Below, piece by piece: positions 22,538 through 34,034 of a DNA stretch of 55,640 nucleotides. The position numbers and the translations under genes are program-made. Location of the stretch: the NCBI RefSeq assembly GCF_000330505.1, contig NW_004440095.1, positions 3,158 through 58,797 of the forward strand, written 5' to 3'. Each line of letters starts with the position of its first letter. The stretch's first letter is position 1. The stretch is from Entamoeba invadens IP1 (lineage: Eukaryota; Evosea; Mastigamoebida; Endamoebidae). A model generated the notes under the pieces. It ran no database searches and was not told the origin of the DNA. It saw nothing but the letters and a program-made list of their open reading frames with translations.

Positions 22538-22974
22538 TTTTTGATTATTGTCACCTTAACAACTTCAATTTCATTTTTTTATAGAAGTTTAATTTAACCA
22601 AAATACTTTATATAATTTATTAATTAAATTAAAGCAAAATAAACAATTATACCAATTATTTACAAACTTTGATTTTAATGAATAATATTGGTATTTTGAT
22701 TATATCAAATAATATAAAATTACTATATTAATGTAATATGAAACTATATTTTATTATTAAAATAATTAATATAAAGTGTCATTATTAAATTATCACTTCA
22801 TAATTTATCGAATAAAATGATATTTAACTTTTAAATATCAAAAAATTAATTTTTTTTTATAAAATACACATAACCATGTCAATTCAATTAAATGAAAACA
22901 ACAAAAACATCTTTGCCGATTAAACACAATCAAAATATTGTCTTCCAATACCAGAGGCACTACTATATGTTTAA
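22538..22974. other. AT-rich spacer
   Basis: No gene seen between tRNA-Ser and the ADP-ribosylglycohydrolase relic. Confidence 0.5.
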
Positions 22975-24117
22975 ATGGAATGCCTTAACCGCCACCTTTT
23001 TTTCACTGAATATTTAAATTCATTGACAATAAAATTTATTCCTCTTTCTTTTCCAAATAAATTTCAAAACATTCGTTCAAAAATAATTTCTACAATTCTA
23101 GGTCAAGTTGTCGGCGACTCTGTTGGTCTTTCAACTGAATTTTTTTCTATCAAAAGCACAACCAAAATTGATTTATAAACACGAGAAAATCACATTTTCA
23201 TGTTATTTAAAAACTACTCAAGGTTCCAAATGGATGAATATGAACTGGAAATGTGTCGACTGGACTGACGACACCGATCAGTCGCTTCTAATACTCGACT
23301 CTTTGGTAGCAAACAATGGAAATTGTGTTCCAGAAGTTTTTGCAGCACGTTGTCTCTATTTAATACAATTGTGGGGTTTCCGAAGAGATATAAAGCCGTC
23401 GGATGTTGGCATTCACACGTGAAGTGTTTTGTCGTCAAAAAACTTTAACAAAACACCCATCAAAAATTCAATAGACGTTTGGGAAAGAGGAGGACGGCGT
23501 GCGTCTAATGGGAGTGTGATAAGGACTTCAATTGCTGCGATTTTTTATTTTTGGGATATCGAAAAGGTGGAAGAGACAGCAAACACATTTGGGAAGGTGA
23601 CTCACTACGACCCACGATGCCAGGCCTCTGTTTCTATTATAGTCAATTTAATTGGGGAATTTCTACGAGGCGAGTGTGATTGCCAAAAAGCGACCAATTT
23701 TGCACGAGAAAGATGAGAAAGTACATAGAAAACAACAAGGTGTTTTATTCTGATTTCGATAAATTCACAAATCCACGAAGTTTAGAACAACTTGAGTTGA
23801 ATAAATTGATTGGATACACTTATAAGCCAGTTGGATGTGCGGTGTGGGGAGTCAGAGAGGCACAAATAACGAAAAATGACGGAAAAGGTGACAAGAAAAT
23901 AAATTGAAAGTGTGTTGATGGCTGTAATCTATGAAGAGGGAAATTCAGACACAAATGCGGCAGTTGTTGGGGCTGTGTTGGGTGTTTACATTGGCGATTT
24001 GGATATGTTTTTAAAAAATGTATTGAATTTGATCACAAAAATTGGCTTATTGAAAGTTTGATGAATAGAATGTTGAAATTGATGAATTTGGAGGAAATTA
24101 AAGAGGGATTAAAATGA
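22975..24117 (+). pseudogene. ADP-ribosylglycohydrolase (DraG/ARH family), frameshifted
   Basis: The full length of an ARH-family enzyme can be followed in the correct order. The first frame from ATG 22975 gives 'ILGQVVGDSVGLSTEF' (G-D-x-x-G...EF). A slip in the T7 run near 23140 leads to 'VDWTDDTDQSLLILDSL', the W-T-D-D-T metal ligands. An in-frame TGA at 23420-23422 lies where Arg would fit, then 'RASNGSVIRTS', then 'THYDPRCQASVSIIVNLI'. A slip near 23690 and another near 23905 lead to 'EEGNSDTNAAVVGAVLG', the second metal site (normally G-x-D-T-D-T), and a last slip at an A5 run near 24040 gives the terminal helix to TGA 24115-24117. The family removes ADP-ribose from proteins or related conjugates with two Mg ions. 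With about four frameshifts and a stop this copy is dead. Confidence 0.85.
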
Positions 24118-24529
24118 TAAATTCTTGTTTATTTTATTTTTTATTTAAAAGTGTTGTCTATAAAACACCAAAAACTTTTTTTAATTTCAAAAACTTGTTT
24201 GTCTGTCTGTTTATACAATTACTATTTAAAACAACAATTAATTCATCAAAAAAAGAGATAATTTATTTAAAATTTTATCTTTTCTTAACACTTAAAAAAA
24301 CATCGTTTTTTTCTTTAAAAAATGTTTTTGCTTTAAAAATGTTTTAAAAAAAATTACGTTTTACAATATAATTTCACTCATTCAAAAAAAGAGGGAAAAT
24401 GTGTATTGTAATACACACGAAAAACCCCGATAAACAAACAAATATTTAAGTAACATAATTGTATTTTGCTTTCCGATTTTAAGTCTCACTAAGCAATTCA
24501 CAATTGGAGTTAAAATATCAAAAAACATA

Positions 24530-24985
24530 ACTATCGTCAAATAGTATCACATATAAACAACGTCTCATTATAGACAAACCAGAAACAGTCGCTTTGAAAC
24601 CCGACGTTAACTCGTCGTTGTTTTCTTCAATTTCTGACGCATGGACACCATCGGCCAAATCTTTTTCTTATCAAAAGTCGCTAAAAAATGCAAACTTTGT
24701 CACAATAACGTAAAAGATATCTCTCACAAAGAACGCGATTTTTGCGAACACACACAAAAGTACGAAAAGGAGTTAAACATAATTTGTGTTTTGTTTCATC
24801 TTTTTTTTCTCTTCGGATTTTTGGATTGACTTCTGCTCTAATTTGTGTGATGAACCTGCCGTCCAATTTTACCGCGACCCTCAGAAATACATCGCAACAT
24901 AGTGTGTTTTCACATCATCGTTCTGCGAATCCACTAAAGGCAAAAATACTTCCAAACAAAGCGACAACGCACTTTTCCAATTGAC
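24530..24985 (+). pseudogene. Decayed cysteine-containing coding sequence, unknown family
   Basis: Protein-like sequence jumps between frames: 'PETVALKPDVNSS...SISDAWTPSAKSF' in one frame (24545-24700), 'KKCKLCHNNVKDISHKERDFCEHTQKYEKE' in another (to about 24775; quoted only as landmarks C-x-x-C, H, C-x-H), then 'FWIDFCSNLCDEPAVQFYRD' and PQKYIA in a third with a stop after it. The last part faintly recalls a YHS/TRASH-type metal-binding motif (F-C-S-x-x-C...F-x-x-D-P-x-K-Y). The whole may instead be an unrelated gene relic. Function is unknown. Confidence 0.3.
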
Positions 24986-25786
24986 CATCAATTTTTTTTA
25001 TTTTTTAATCAGTTTATTTTTTATTAGTTTGATTTTTATTTTAAAAACTAACAAATACTATTTTTATTATTTAACAAATAAAAAACTTGAACAAAGAACG
25101 TGTTATAAATACTCAACAGCACCATTACATGAAATCCACAAATGGGTGGAAAACTGATTTTTAACTCAAGTTTACATTTTCAAAAATTTGATATTTTTCA
25201 TTGACTGTTCTTACTACAAATTGCAATGTAATTAATACTGATTTTGTTAAAACATGATAAGTTTAATAAGTGGTGTTAACAAGTCCGTTTGATGATTTGG
25301 AAAATAAAACAAAACAACAACGGTTTAATAAGACGTTGTGAATCAACGACAAATCATTTTAACACGTAAAAGCTTTGTTTTTATGTTTAATTTTTCTGCA
25401 CTTGGTAAATAATTGATTATTTTGATGATTTATTAATATAGTTTGTTTTACCATATTTATAATATTAAAAAATAAGTGGTCAATTCCCGAAAAATTAAAA
25501 GAGTATTTGAATACACTTTTAACAGGTAGTGTTTTTTTAAGTGTTAAGGAACTAAACTTGAATAAAACGATAATTAGTAAAAATTAACTATCGTTCGTAT
25601 TGAAAAATCATCACAATTTATTATTAAGATTAGTAAAAACAATTATATTTATAGTATATTGCTTATTAATAAAATACTATTAAGAAGCGCAAGAATAACG
25701 TACAACTGAAATAAATAAATAAATAAATAAATATATGCGTTAGACAAACATATATATGTAGATAGATTTTCAATTATTTTTCGTGT
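24986..25786. other. Intergenic, no gene seen
   Basis: AT-rich, includes a short (AAAT)n stretch near 25715. It lies 3' of the minus-strand LRR gene. Confidence 0.5.
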
Positions 25787-27463
25787 TTATTTTTCTTTTT
25801 TTCCAAATAAACCATAAATATTTTGAACACCACTTGGTATCTTTAATTTCGTGCAGTTCAAGAAACAATTATATCCGATATGGGTCACTTCATCGGGCAT
25901 TTCGACGTGTTGTAAATTAATACATTCTTCAAAACATCTATCTCCAATACTTTTAAGTGAGTTACTAAATATAATAGAACTCAACTTTTCACACTTTTGA
26001 AAAGCAAAAGGACCGACAATTACCACTCCATTTATACCCTCCACTTTTTCCAAATTAACACAAGAAGCAAAACATTGTGATTCAATCATTGTTAAACTTT
26101 TTGGGAAGTGTACAACACTCAAATTACTGCAGTTTTCAAAACATGAGACTTGAAGTTTCTTTATGTATTTTGGCAGTTCAATACTTTCAAGAGTTAAACA
26201 ACAATAAAAACTTTGCACCCCAAATGACTCGGCTGTGTATGGAAAAGTAATTTCAGAGAGAGACGTACATCGTAGAAAACTATCATCTGAAATATCAATG
26301 ACACCCTCGGGTATATCAATACATTTTAAAGATCTACAATCAATGAAACACGACTTTTGAATACTTTTTATTGACTTAGTCCCATACGCAAACTCAAATT
26401 CAGTCAAGGAAAAACAATTTTTGAAAGTTTCTCTATTTAACGTGGTGAGTGATTTTGACATCACGACTTTTTGGAGTTGTGTACACTCGGCAAAGGCCTG
26501 CCAACCAATTTCAGTCACAGAGTCTGGAATTTCTATTGTATTCAATGAGATACACCTATTGAAACAATTTTCTTTAATATTCTTCAGACCATATTCTAAC
26601 ACTATTTTTGAAAGAGATGTACAATCGGAAAAACATCCACTTCTGAGTGACTCGACACTCTTGGGAATATCAAGTTCTAATAATTTTTCACAGCCTGAAA
26701 AAGCCTCACAACTTATTTCAGAGAGACGACTTGGCAATTTAATACAACTTAAGTTTTTACAATCTTCGAAAACTTTATAATTGATATTTAATAGAAGGTT
26801 TGGGAATGACAATGTCTTAATGTTCCAACACAATCCAAAAGCGTTATAGTTTATGTGTTTTAAATGTCTTGGGAACTTTACGGAGGTGAGAGAATTACAC
26901 CCATAAAAACATGATGACCCAATAGAGGTGAGTCGACTTGGGAAGACCACCTCGACTAACGATTGACATTGAGCAAATGAATTATCACATATTCGTCTCA
27001 GTGACAATGGAAATATAAAAGACGTGAGAGAAGTACATAGAAAGAATGATCCGTTACCAATACAAGTGACTGTTGTTGGTATATTTATGGATTTCATTTC
27101 TTGTTCATTCGAAAAGCACTTTTCATCGATTTTGGTGACCAAATCGGACAAATGACTGTTGAATACAATTTTGTCTTTTTGTGTGTACACAACATTTTTG
27201 AAAATAATAGAGTGCATTCGAACACGAGTATTTTTAATTGATTGGAATTTGTTTTCGGAATACATGTCAAGTGTGTTCATAGCAGTTTTGTAGTCAACCT
27301 CTTCGTAGACAATAATGCGGTAAAACTCCCTGTAAAAGTATGATGTCAAGTGTTTAAAAGCCAAAAAATTGTTTTCTGGCCATAGAATTAAAGTCTCTAA
27401 ATTTTCGAAAAAAATCAGTTTACTTCGAGTAAGAGTAATTGGGTTGTAATGAAACTTAGACAT
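25787..27463 (-). CDS. BspA-like leucine-rich-repeat protein
   Basis: An uninterrupted 558-residue protein with ATG at 27463. Residues 1-110 form the N-terminal domain shared with other Entamoeba BspA-like proteins ('KFHYNPITLTRSKLIFFENLETL'). The rest is about 18 consecutive LRR_5 (Treponema/BspA-type) repeats of about 23 residues with core I-x-x-x-C-F-x-x-C-x-x-L-x-x-I-x-x-P (for example 'SCFYGCNSLTSVKFP'). The repeats build a curved solenoid for protein binding. In E. histolytica the family is very large and at least one member is at the cell surface. No signal peptide, CAAX box or membrane anchor is visible here (C-terminus 'IYGLFGKKEK'), so location is uncertain. The gene at 48702-49811 is a relative. 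No intron is seen. Confidence 0.92.
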   Translation of the reverse strand: MSKFHYNPITLTRSKLIFFENLETLILWPENNFLAFKHLTSYFYREFYRIIVYEEVDYKTAMNTLDMYSENKFQSIKNTRVRMHSIIFKNVVYTQKDKIVFNSHLSDLVTKIDEKCFSNEQEMKSINIPTTVTCIGNGSFFLCTSLTSFIFPLSLRRICDNSFAQCQSLVEVVFPSRLTSIGSSCFYGCNSLTSVKFPRHLKHINYNAFGLCWNIKTLSFPNLLLNINYKVFEDCKNLSCIKLPSRLSEISCEAFSGCEKLLELDIPKSVESLRSGCFSDCTSLSKIVLEYGLKNIKENCFNRCISLNTIEIPDSVTEIGWQAFAECTQLQKVVMSKSLTTLNRETFKNCFSLTEFEFAYGTKSIKSIQKSCFIDCRSLKCIDIPEGVIDISDDSFLRCTSLSEITFPYTAESFGVQSFYCCLTLESIELPKYIKKLQVSCFENCSNLSVVHFPKSLTMIESQCFASCVNLEKVEGINGVVIVGPFAFQKCEKLSSIIFSNSLKSIGDRCFEECINLQHVEMPDEVTHIGYNCFLNCTKLKIPSGVQNIYGLFGKKEK

Positions 27464-27897
27464 AGTTGAAGCATATTTTATATACCAATTCTAGAGATAT
27501 GAAGTCTTGGAAAGAAGAAAAGTATTTCGAAACTATCATAATGTGAAAGCCATCTAAAAGGTTCATATGTTAATATTTTTTGAATATAAAGTTGTTTTTA
27601 TATTATTTTGAGTTTTTCAGTTTGAATTTTGAACGAACAATCAAAACAACTAAAATGACACTATTTTTGTTCACACATTAGATTTATTTTTGTTTTTTTA
27701 TATCTTTAAAAAAATAACCAAAATCAAATTTTTGTTCAACAAAAAACAAAAAATAGAAAGTAGTATATCAAATAGTTAAATATACATATATATAAACCAT
27801 ATTTATTACGTATTTATATTCAATCATAATACAGGTTAGTACTAAACCCCTATAGTTTTCTAAACCCCTCAAGTCATCAATTTAATGTTTGAGATTC

Positions 27898-28197
27898 AAG
27901 TATTTTTCAATGTTTCTATTGGAATATTGACAAGAATTTTGTTATTGGGAATATGGTTGGTGTTGGCTTAGAGATATTGTCGATAGAGAATCTGAACAAA
28001 GTCGATGTGTATATTTGGATCAGCAAGTTTTCAATATTGATTATACTCAGACGTACAAATTCAGAATGAACGACTTCCTGATCATCAAAAACACAACAAT
28101 TAATTGAATGATCAGTTATTATGTGGAACCACTTCATCTGACGTGTGTACTAGCGTTCAGAAAGGGACATTTCACTAAATTCCTTTCAAACCTTTAA
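27898..28197 (+). pseudogene. Decayed coding fragment of unknown family
   Basis: One plus-strand frame reads as protein for about 85 codons: 'YWEYGWCWLRDIVDRESE', 'YTQTYKFRMNDFLIIKNT', stop (TGA), 'YYVEPLHLTCVLAFRKGH', to TAA at 28195-28197. A further TGA interrupts it at 27928-27930. A second short frame starts at ATG 28268 ('WSETTKKVVKLYKV', stop). Composition is protein-like and the two inner stops are single-base events. I do not recognise the family. The 73-residue minus-strand frame here is its shadow. Confidence 0.35.
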
Positions 28198-29011
28198 TTT
28201 TTTCGTGTTTTATCATTAAAAAATAAAATAATATAAACGAAAGTTCACTGAACGTTTTTAAGAAATAATGGACAATATTTTGGAATCCAAAACAAATGAA
28301 GAACTCCATAAAAATATGTTATGGTCTGAAACAACAAAAAAGGTTGTAAAGTTGTATAAAGTTTGAATGGAAAAATACAATTGTTTTCAAATTAATCAGT
28401 AAAATATTTCATTCAATACAATTGTTTAATTAAAAATTATATAATATGATTGATAATAAACAAAGTAAATGAATTATATTATGTATATCACACAATCAGT
28501 AATAATAAATGTATTTTTTTAAAAAAATGTTTAAATAATAAAGACACTTTTTGTATTTGTTTATAAGTTATATTTAATTATGTTTGTTATATAACCAAAA
28601 TTCTATGTTATAAAAAATCAGTCAAATGAGAGTATAACTACATGTGAACAAAACCAAACAAAATTTAAATAAAAAGAATTAAAATTATTTTAGTAATTTT
28701 GTTATATTAATTAAAACTATGATAATTACAAAAAAACATAAAAAGATTCTATTCAAAACAATTAATAATATAAATAATTTTAAACTATTAATTTATCAAC
28801 ATTACAGACAATTATAATTATAATTATAATTATAATTAATAATTAATAATTAAAAAACCAATTTAAATTGAATAAAAATGTAATAATCAATGTAATTCAA
28901 AATATACTATTTTTAAACCCCTTTTTATTTTCTTATTTAATCAATAATTTAATTAACATTTAAACGAACAAAAAATCATAATTTCTATATTAAATTTTAT
29001 AAACCAAAAAA
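28198..29011. other. AT-rich intergenic stretch
   Basis: Apart from the short frame at 28268-28365, only A/T-rich simple sequence is seen, including TAATTA repeats near 28815. Confidence 0.5.
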
Positions 29012-29250
29012 TACAATTAACTGAAAAAGTGGGATGCTGAGAAAAAGGGATGCTAATCTAAATATACATTAATTTAATATTATTAATAATAAATAATTAA
29101 TATAAATTTATTTCGGTTTTTTCATTTTATTATTTTTTTGATTAATAATTTATATTAAAATAAACAGTATTTTTATTATTTTTCAATTAAAATTAACCAA
29201 TAGTTACGAGCATCCTCCTTTTTAGCATCCCCATATTTCCTCCTACTGTA
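29012..29250. mobile_element. MITE family B copy 1
   Basis: About 239 bp. The left arm contains AAAAAGTGGGATGCTGAG then AAGGGATGCTAA. The right arm in reverse complement reads CAGTAGGAGGAAATATGG, then GGATGCTAAAAAGGAGGATGCTCG split over the arm, so the two arms share repeated GGATGCT words in inverted orientation. The copy at 44572-44812 matches over nearly the whole length, including the interior. TA is present at the right end. Confidence 0.75.
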
Positions 29251-29667
29251 TATTATTTTATCAGATATAACAATAATATCTGATTTTTTTTGTATAGAGT
29301 TTTCAATAATCAATACCAACAAACAAACTAAATACATTGTTTGTTTTATTAATAATATATTATATTAAAAGTTACACACAAAAATGTGCCAACAAACAAC
29401 ATTTTATTGTTTTGAAACTACACACTTTAAATTTTATTATTTATTAATATTTTATTGTCTCAAAAATGCAGAATACAATCGAAAATAAAAAATAAAGATA
29501 GAAAAATTGATATATTTATTAAAAACCTATAGAAAAAAAAACACAAAAAGAAATAAAAATTAATTTGACATTTTTGAGAATCAAAAAGCTAAAACAAAAA
29601 ACACAACACAATCATCAAACCCGAAAAATATGAAAATAAAAAAGAACTTTAAATTTTACAATAAACA
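29251..29667. other. 5' region of the first receptor kinase
   Basis: AT-rich with no gene. The last 100 bases before the ATG are A-rich. No clear TATA/GAAC/initiator set could be assigned. Confidence 0.4.
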
Positions 29668-32600
29668 ATGACTCTTCTAATAGTTGTATGTATTGTTGCT
29701 GCCTTTGCTTGTAACGAAGGTGAGTACTTTGACCAGACCACCGCAACGTGTAAAGCGTGTGAGAACAACTGCAAGACTTGTTCCACGCAAACTCTTTGTC
29801 TTACATGTGTTGATAGTGGAAATGTAAATCAGCCGTATGTGTTGGACCAAACATACCAATGTGTCCTTCGCCCGCAAATAACAAATTGCATATCCTACAC
29901 GGGAGTGTTGTGTACTCAATGTGACAAGTACTATTATTTGAATAACCAAGTCTGTACGCAGTGTGATGCAGACAAAAAATGCACGTACTGCAATTCGCAG
30001 GAATGCTTCCAATGTTCTTACGGATACACTTTAGTCAAGAACGGGAAAGAGTGTGTTGACTGTTCACAGGCCGTAAACGATGCCGATTGTGGTCGATGTC
30101 CTGCAGACAGATACTTTGACATCTCGACGTTATCTTGTATGCCGTGTAAAGACTTTTGCGATCATTGTACGTCCGCCACAAACTGTTATTCGTGCTCTAC
30201 TGGGTATGCTCTTGCTGATTCGAATAACACTGAGTCGAATTGTGTTCGCATTGAAAATTGTGCGGATGGCTTTACATATGGAGACCACTGCGAGAGGTGT
30301 AATCCAAGTTACTTCCTGAAGGATGGGAAGTGTGCGAAATGTGGTAATGACTGTATCGCGTGTATTGACGACTCTATTTGCACTGAATGTATTAACTCAA
30401 AGAAATTGGCAAATGGGAAGTGCATTGATACAATCGAACACTGTTTGAGTGCGGATAATATCAATGGATGTACTGCATGCGAGTCTGGGTATTACATTGG
30501 ACAAGGCTCTGTATGTGTGAAATGCGGAGTAACTTGTTCGACGTGTGTGAGCGAAAGTTATTGCTTTAGATGTGCGGCAAATTACTACTTTGGGACTAAA
30601 GAAGGCGAGTGCTTACCAAAGAAAGAAGACTGCGAAGCGACAGATCAATATGGGTGCATGTCGTGTAAAACAAACATAAAAAATGACGCACAATGCGAAA
30701 TAGATAAAGTCGTTGATACAACTGGGTCGATTAACTGCACTACACAAACGTATGGATATTACTTGGAAGCGACAGTACAAGCGGATGGGACTGTGAAATA
30801 TGCACAACAATGCCAACAATGTAATTTGAATTGCAAAACATGTGCGTATAACAAGGATTGGTGCACATCGTGTAATGACGGATATACATTAGCAGAGAAT
30901 GTTGGTCAAAGAGAACTTTACCGAATGACTACTAAGGAAATTGGGAATGTCTACAATTGTTTAGTGAAGCCGGCTTCTTGTAAAACTGCGGGTTTGTTTT
31001 ATATATAAAGCACACAAATTTATCACCATAATAAAGAAGATTTATTTTATAATAACTATAGACAACACAAATTAATGTGTTTTTATTAAATAAAAATGTA
31101 ATTAATATATATATTAATATATATAGTTTTTATATTTAATTTTATTATTTGTAATAAAAAGAATAATAATATAAAAAAAGATTGTATATTTTTATTTAGA
31201 ATTTGATAATAAAATTTGTTAAAATTCTTTTAAATTTTTAATGATGTCGATTTACTTCAACAATTCGTTCAAATAAAATAATTAAAAAATATTTTTAAAA
31301 AATTTAAAATTAATCAAAGAATAGAAAAAATGACAATCATTTTATCTTGTTCAATACAATTTATATATATTATAAATACACTTTAACATTTTTATTTATT
31401 TTAATTAATTTTTTTCTAAACAATAGAGATGGGATATTGTACAGAATGTGTAGAGGGATATTTCTTGTCTGATGTCTCATGTGTGTTGTGTGACGAATCG
31501 TGTGGGTCTTGCACGTCCGATTTATTCTGTCAAACGTGTTCTGCTAAAAAGGATGCAAATGGGAAAGCTCTTTATTGGCGTCCATCTGAACTTTCTGCTC
31601 TAGAAAATGAGGCCAAAGGGTTATGCATGAAGTTAAGTGAAACTTCGGTTCAATATGGACTGGACAAATGCACACACGACCCGACAAATCTTGGGTGTAC
31701 CTCATGTAACGACACGTATTACTTACACAACAATTACTGCAAGCAGTGTCCTCTCGATCTTTGTAGTAAATGTAAAGAGAGTGCAGTTGAAGGGACGAAT
31801 GAAACAAAAGTCATTTGTTTAGGGTGTTCCAACAACACTTATTTAGTCGCTTCAGAAAACAGATGTGTAGCGTGTGACTCAATTGAGAAATGTTCTACTT
31901 GTGAAACTGATGGTTGTCATGAGTGCACTGATGACTACAAACCCACTCCAGATAGAAAGAAGTGTACTAAAGTGAATGTCGCATTGATAGTTCCTCTCTC
32001 TATAGCCGGATTAGTCATTGTTGTGGTGGTCGTGGTCCTCATTTTGTTCTTAATTTGGAGACGTCGTCTTGCTGTCGAAAAAGAGCGCAAGAAGAGTTTC
32101 AGACCGACGAAAGTCTCCTCTGAACTTGAGATGCTTTTGGCCTCATCGGACAACGTCAATTTCCCATTGAAAGCCATTATGGACTTACAAGTGGAAAAAG
32201 ACAAAGACGGAAAAATTAAGAAGGCGGCGCCCCAGAAATGGGACTTTGATTTTGGTTTGAAGGGAGAGAAACCAAAAGTGGACGAAGAAATTACACAGAC
32301 GATTAAAATAGTGAATCCAACAAAAGTCACATACTACTTTGAATTTACCACGCCTGTCTCGCATCAATACGAAATCACGTTTGCTCCAAAACAAGCGACT
32401 TTGAAGCCACAATTTGGTGTTGATGTTAAAATCACATTTAAAGCACTTTGCACGACGAATATCGAAGACAACATTGCTATTTGTGCTAACACTATAGAAG
32501 ACACTAATAAGGAAATTGCTAAATTCTCATTGCGAATTGAGTCGGACATCTCACTCAAATTGGACTATAACGAACTGAAAGCAAATGGGGGACCGATTGG

Positions 32601-33636
32601 TGAAGGTGCGTTTGGCCAAGTATTCAGAGGGAATTACAGAGGGATGGATGTTGCGATTAAGAAGATGAAAGAGCCGAAGATGACGGATGTGCAGAAGTAT
32701 GAATTTGATCACGAAATTACTATGTTGAAATTACTGAGACATGAAACTACAGTGAATTACATTGGTGCTGTATACACAATGGGGGAGTACGCTATTGTCA
32801 CTGAATTCATACCTTTTGGCGCATTAAGTAAACTCCACCAGAAAGAGAATTTCCCACTTGAATTAAAAGAGAAGATTATGGACGATGTTGCGGCTGCTAT
32901 TTATTACTTGCACTCCCTCGAAGTCTTGCATAGAGACGTGAAAGGAGAGAACGTCCTGATAAGTGCGATTGACGAGAATAAGACCGTCTGTGGGAAATTA
33001 ACAGACTTCGGGACATGCAGACTCATCACGGAACAAAAACTGAAGGAAAAACCACTGACGGAAGGCGTCGGAACACCTAGCTATATGCCACCAGAAGCAT
33101 TGCAACATAAAGCATATGGAAAGCCGATGGACGTCTTTGCGTTTGCTATTACGATGTATGAGACGTTTGTCGAACACCCGGCGTATGTCGGAGATCGATT
33201 TGAAAAGGCGTGGAACATCCCACAATTTGTATCGGAAGGAAAACGACTTGAGAAACCGAACGGCATCCCAGAAGACTACTGGAAATTGGTGACAGACTGT
33301 TGGAAAGATAACCAAGACGAAAGACCTACTATTAAAGAAGTTTTGGTAAGAATTAATAACTTCGAGTTGAAATTTACAAGAAGTCCAGTGGGAGCAGGTA
33401 TGAAAGAAGATAAACCAATACAGAAGGTCGAAGAGAAAAAAGAGGAAAAGAATGAAGAGGTGAAAGTTACTTTAGACGAAGTAAAAGTGGATAACAAAGA
33501 AGTAAAGATTAATGCAGAAGAAGTCACAGTCCAAAAAGAAGAACATCAGAATACAGAGGTTAAGGTCCATAATAAGATGGACTCAAAATCTTCTTCGTCA
33601 AAATCAAGCTCATTTAGCTCGTCGAGTTCCGAGTAA
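29668..33636 (+). CDS. TMK-family CXXC-rich receptor protein kinase, two exons
   Basis: Exon 1 is 29668-30991 and exon 2 is 31427-33636, joined in frame across a 435-bp intron (the codon GAG is split after its first G); 1177 residues. Order: signal peptide (MTLLIVVCIVAAFACNEG); a long ectodomain of C-x-x-C repeats of growth-factor-receptor/furin type; one membrane span at about 626-652 ('VALIVPLSIAGLVIVVVVVV', then RRR as stop-transfer); a beta-rich juxtamembrane domain; a kinase domain at about 825-1090. Kinase landmarks: GEGAFG (about 833), VAIKK with K853, HRDVKGEN with D945, DFG with D968, GTPSYMPPEA, so it should be active as a tyrosine-kinase-like-group Ser/Thr enzyme. A Lys/Glu/Val-rich tail and a C-terminal serine run follow. 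Entamoeba TMKs are thought to sense surface ligands. The ligand is unknown. Confidence 0.93.
30992..31426 (+). other. Intron in the receptor-kinase gene
   Basis: It starts GTTTGTTTTATATA, an exact match to the Entamoeba donor GTTTGTT, and ends CTAAACAATAG. Removing it joins 'SCKTA' to 'EMGYCTEC' in frame and keeps the cysteine spacing. Without splicing the frame stops at once (TAA, 31006-31008). At 435 bp it is long for a genus whose introns are usually around 50-150 bases. The interior is pure AT-rich sequence with no element recognised. Confidence 0.9.
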
Positions 33637-33934
33637 CTATTTTGGGTTCAGGGTTTTATGGTTAAATAAATGATATCTTTTTATTATAATAAAATGTATA
33701 TTTAAAATATTTTTAATATTCTCGATATCATTTTTATATATATATCACTTGTAATTAAGTTATTACAAAAAATACTGTGAAATAATGCATTTTAAATAAA
33801 TCAAATCAAAAAATCTTTGTTAAGTAATATTGTTATACAGTCATGCGAAAAAGCTGTCGCGTTTGGAAAAACCTGTCTTGAAAAAATATTTTATAGTAAA
33901 TTTATAATTACTTACTATACAGTATAGCTTCTAT
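33637..33934. other. Intergenic with a CAGT-type repeat end
   Basis: At 33838 the sequence TACAGTCATGCGAAAAAGCT then GTCGCGTTTGG has the TA-CAGT start and raised GC content of the other transposon ends in this window. Its partner end would be in or beyond the gap. Confidence 0.35.
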
Positions 33935-34034
33935 NNNNNNNNNNNNNNNNNNNNNNNNNNNNNNNNNNNNNNNNNNNNNNNNNNNNNNNNNNNNNNNNNN
34001 NNNNNNNNNNNNNNNNNNNNNNNNNNNNNNNNNN
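33935..34034. other. Assembly gap (100 N)
   Basis: Exactly 100 N, so unknown real size. It truncates the small-GTPase gene that ends at 34160. Confidence 0.99.

Noticed and set aside
27830..27890. Repeated AAACCCCT words suggesting a telomere-like or transposon end
   Set aside because: Only two or three copies, no partner end found within the window.
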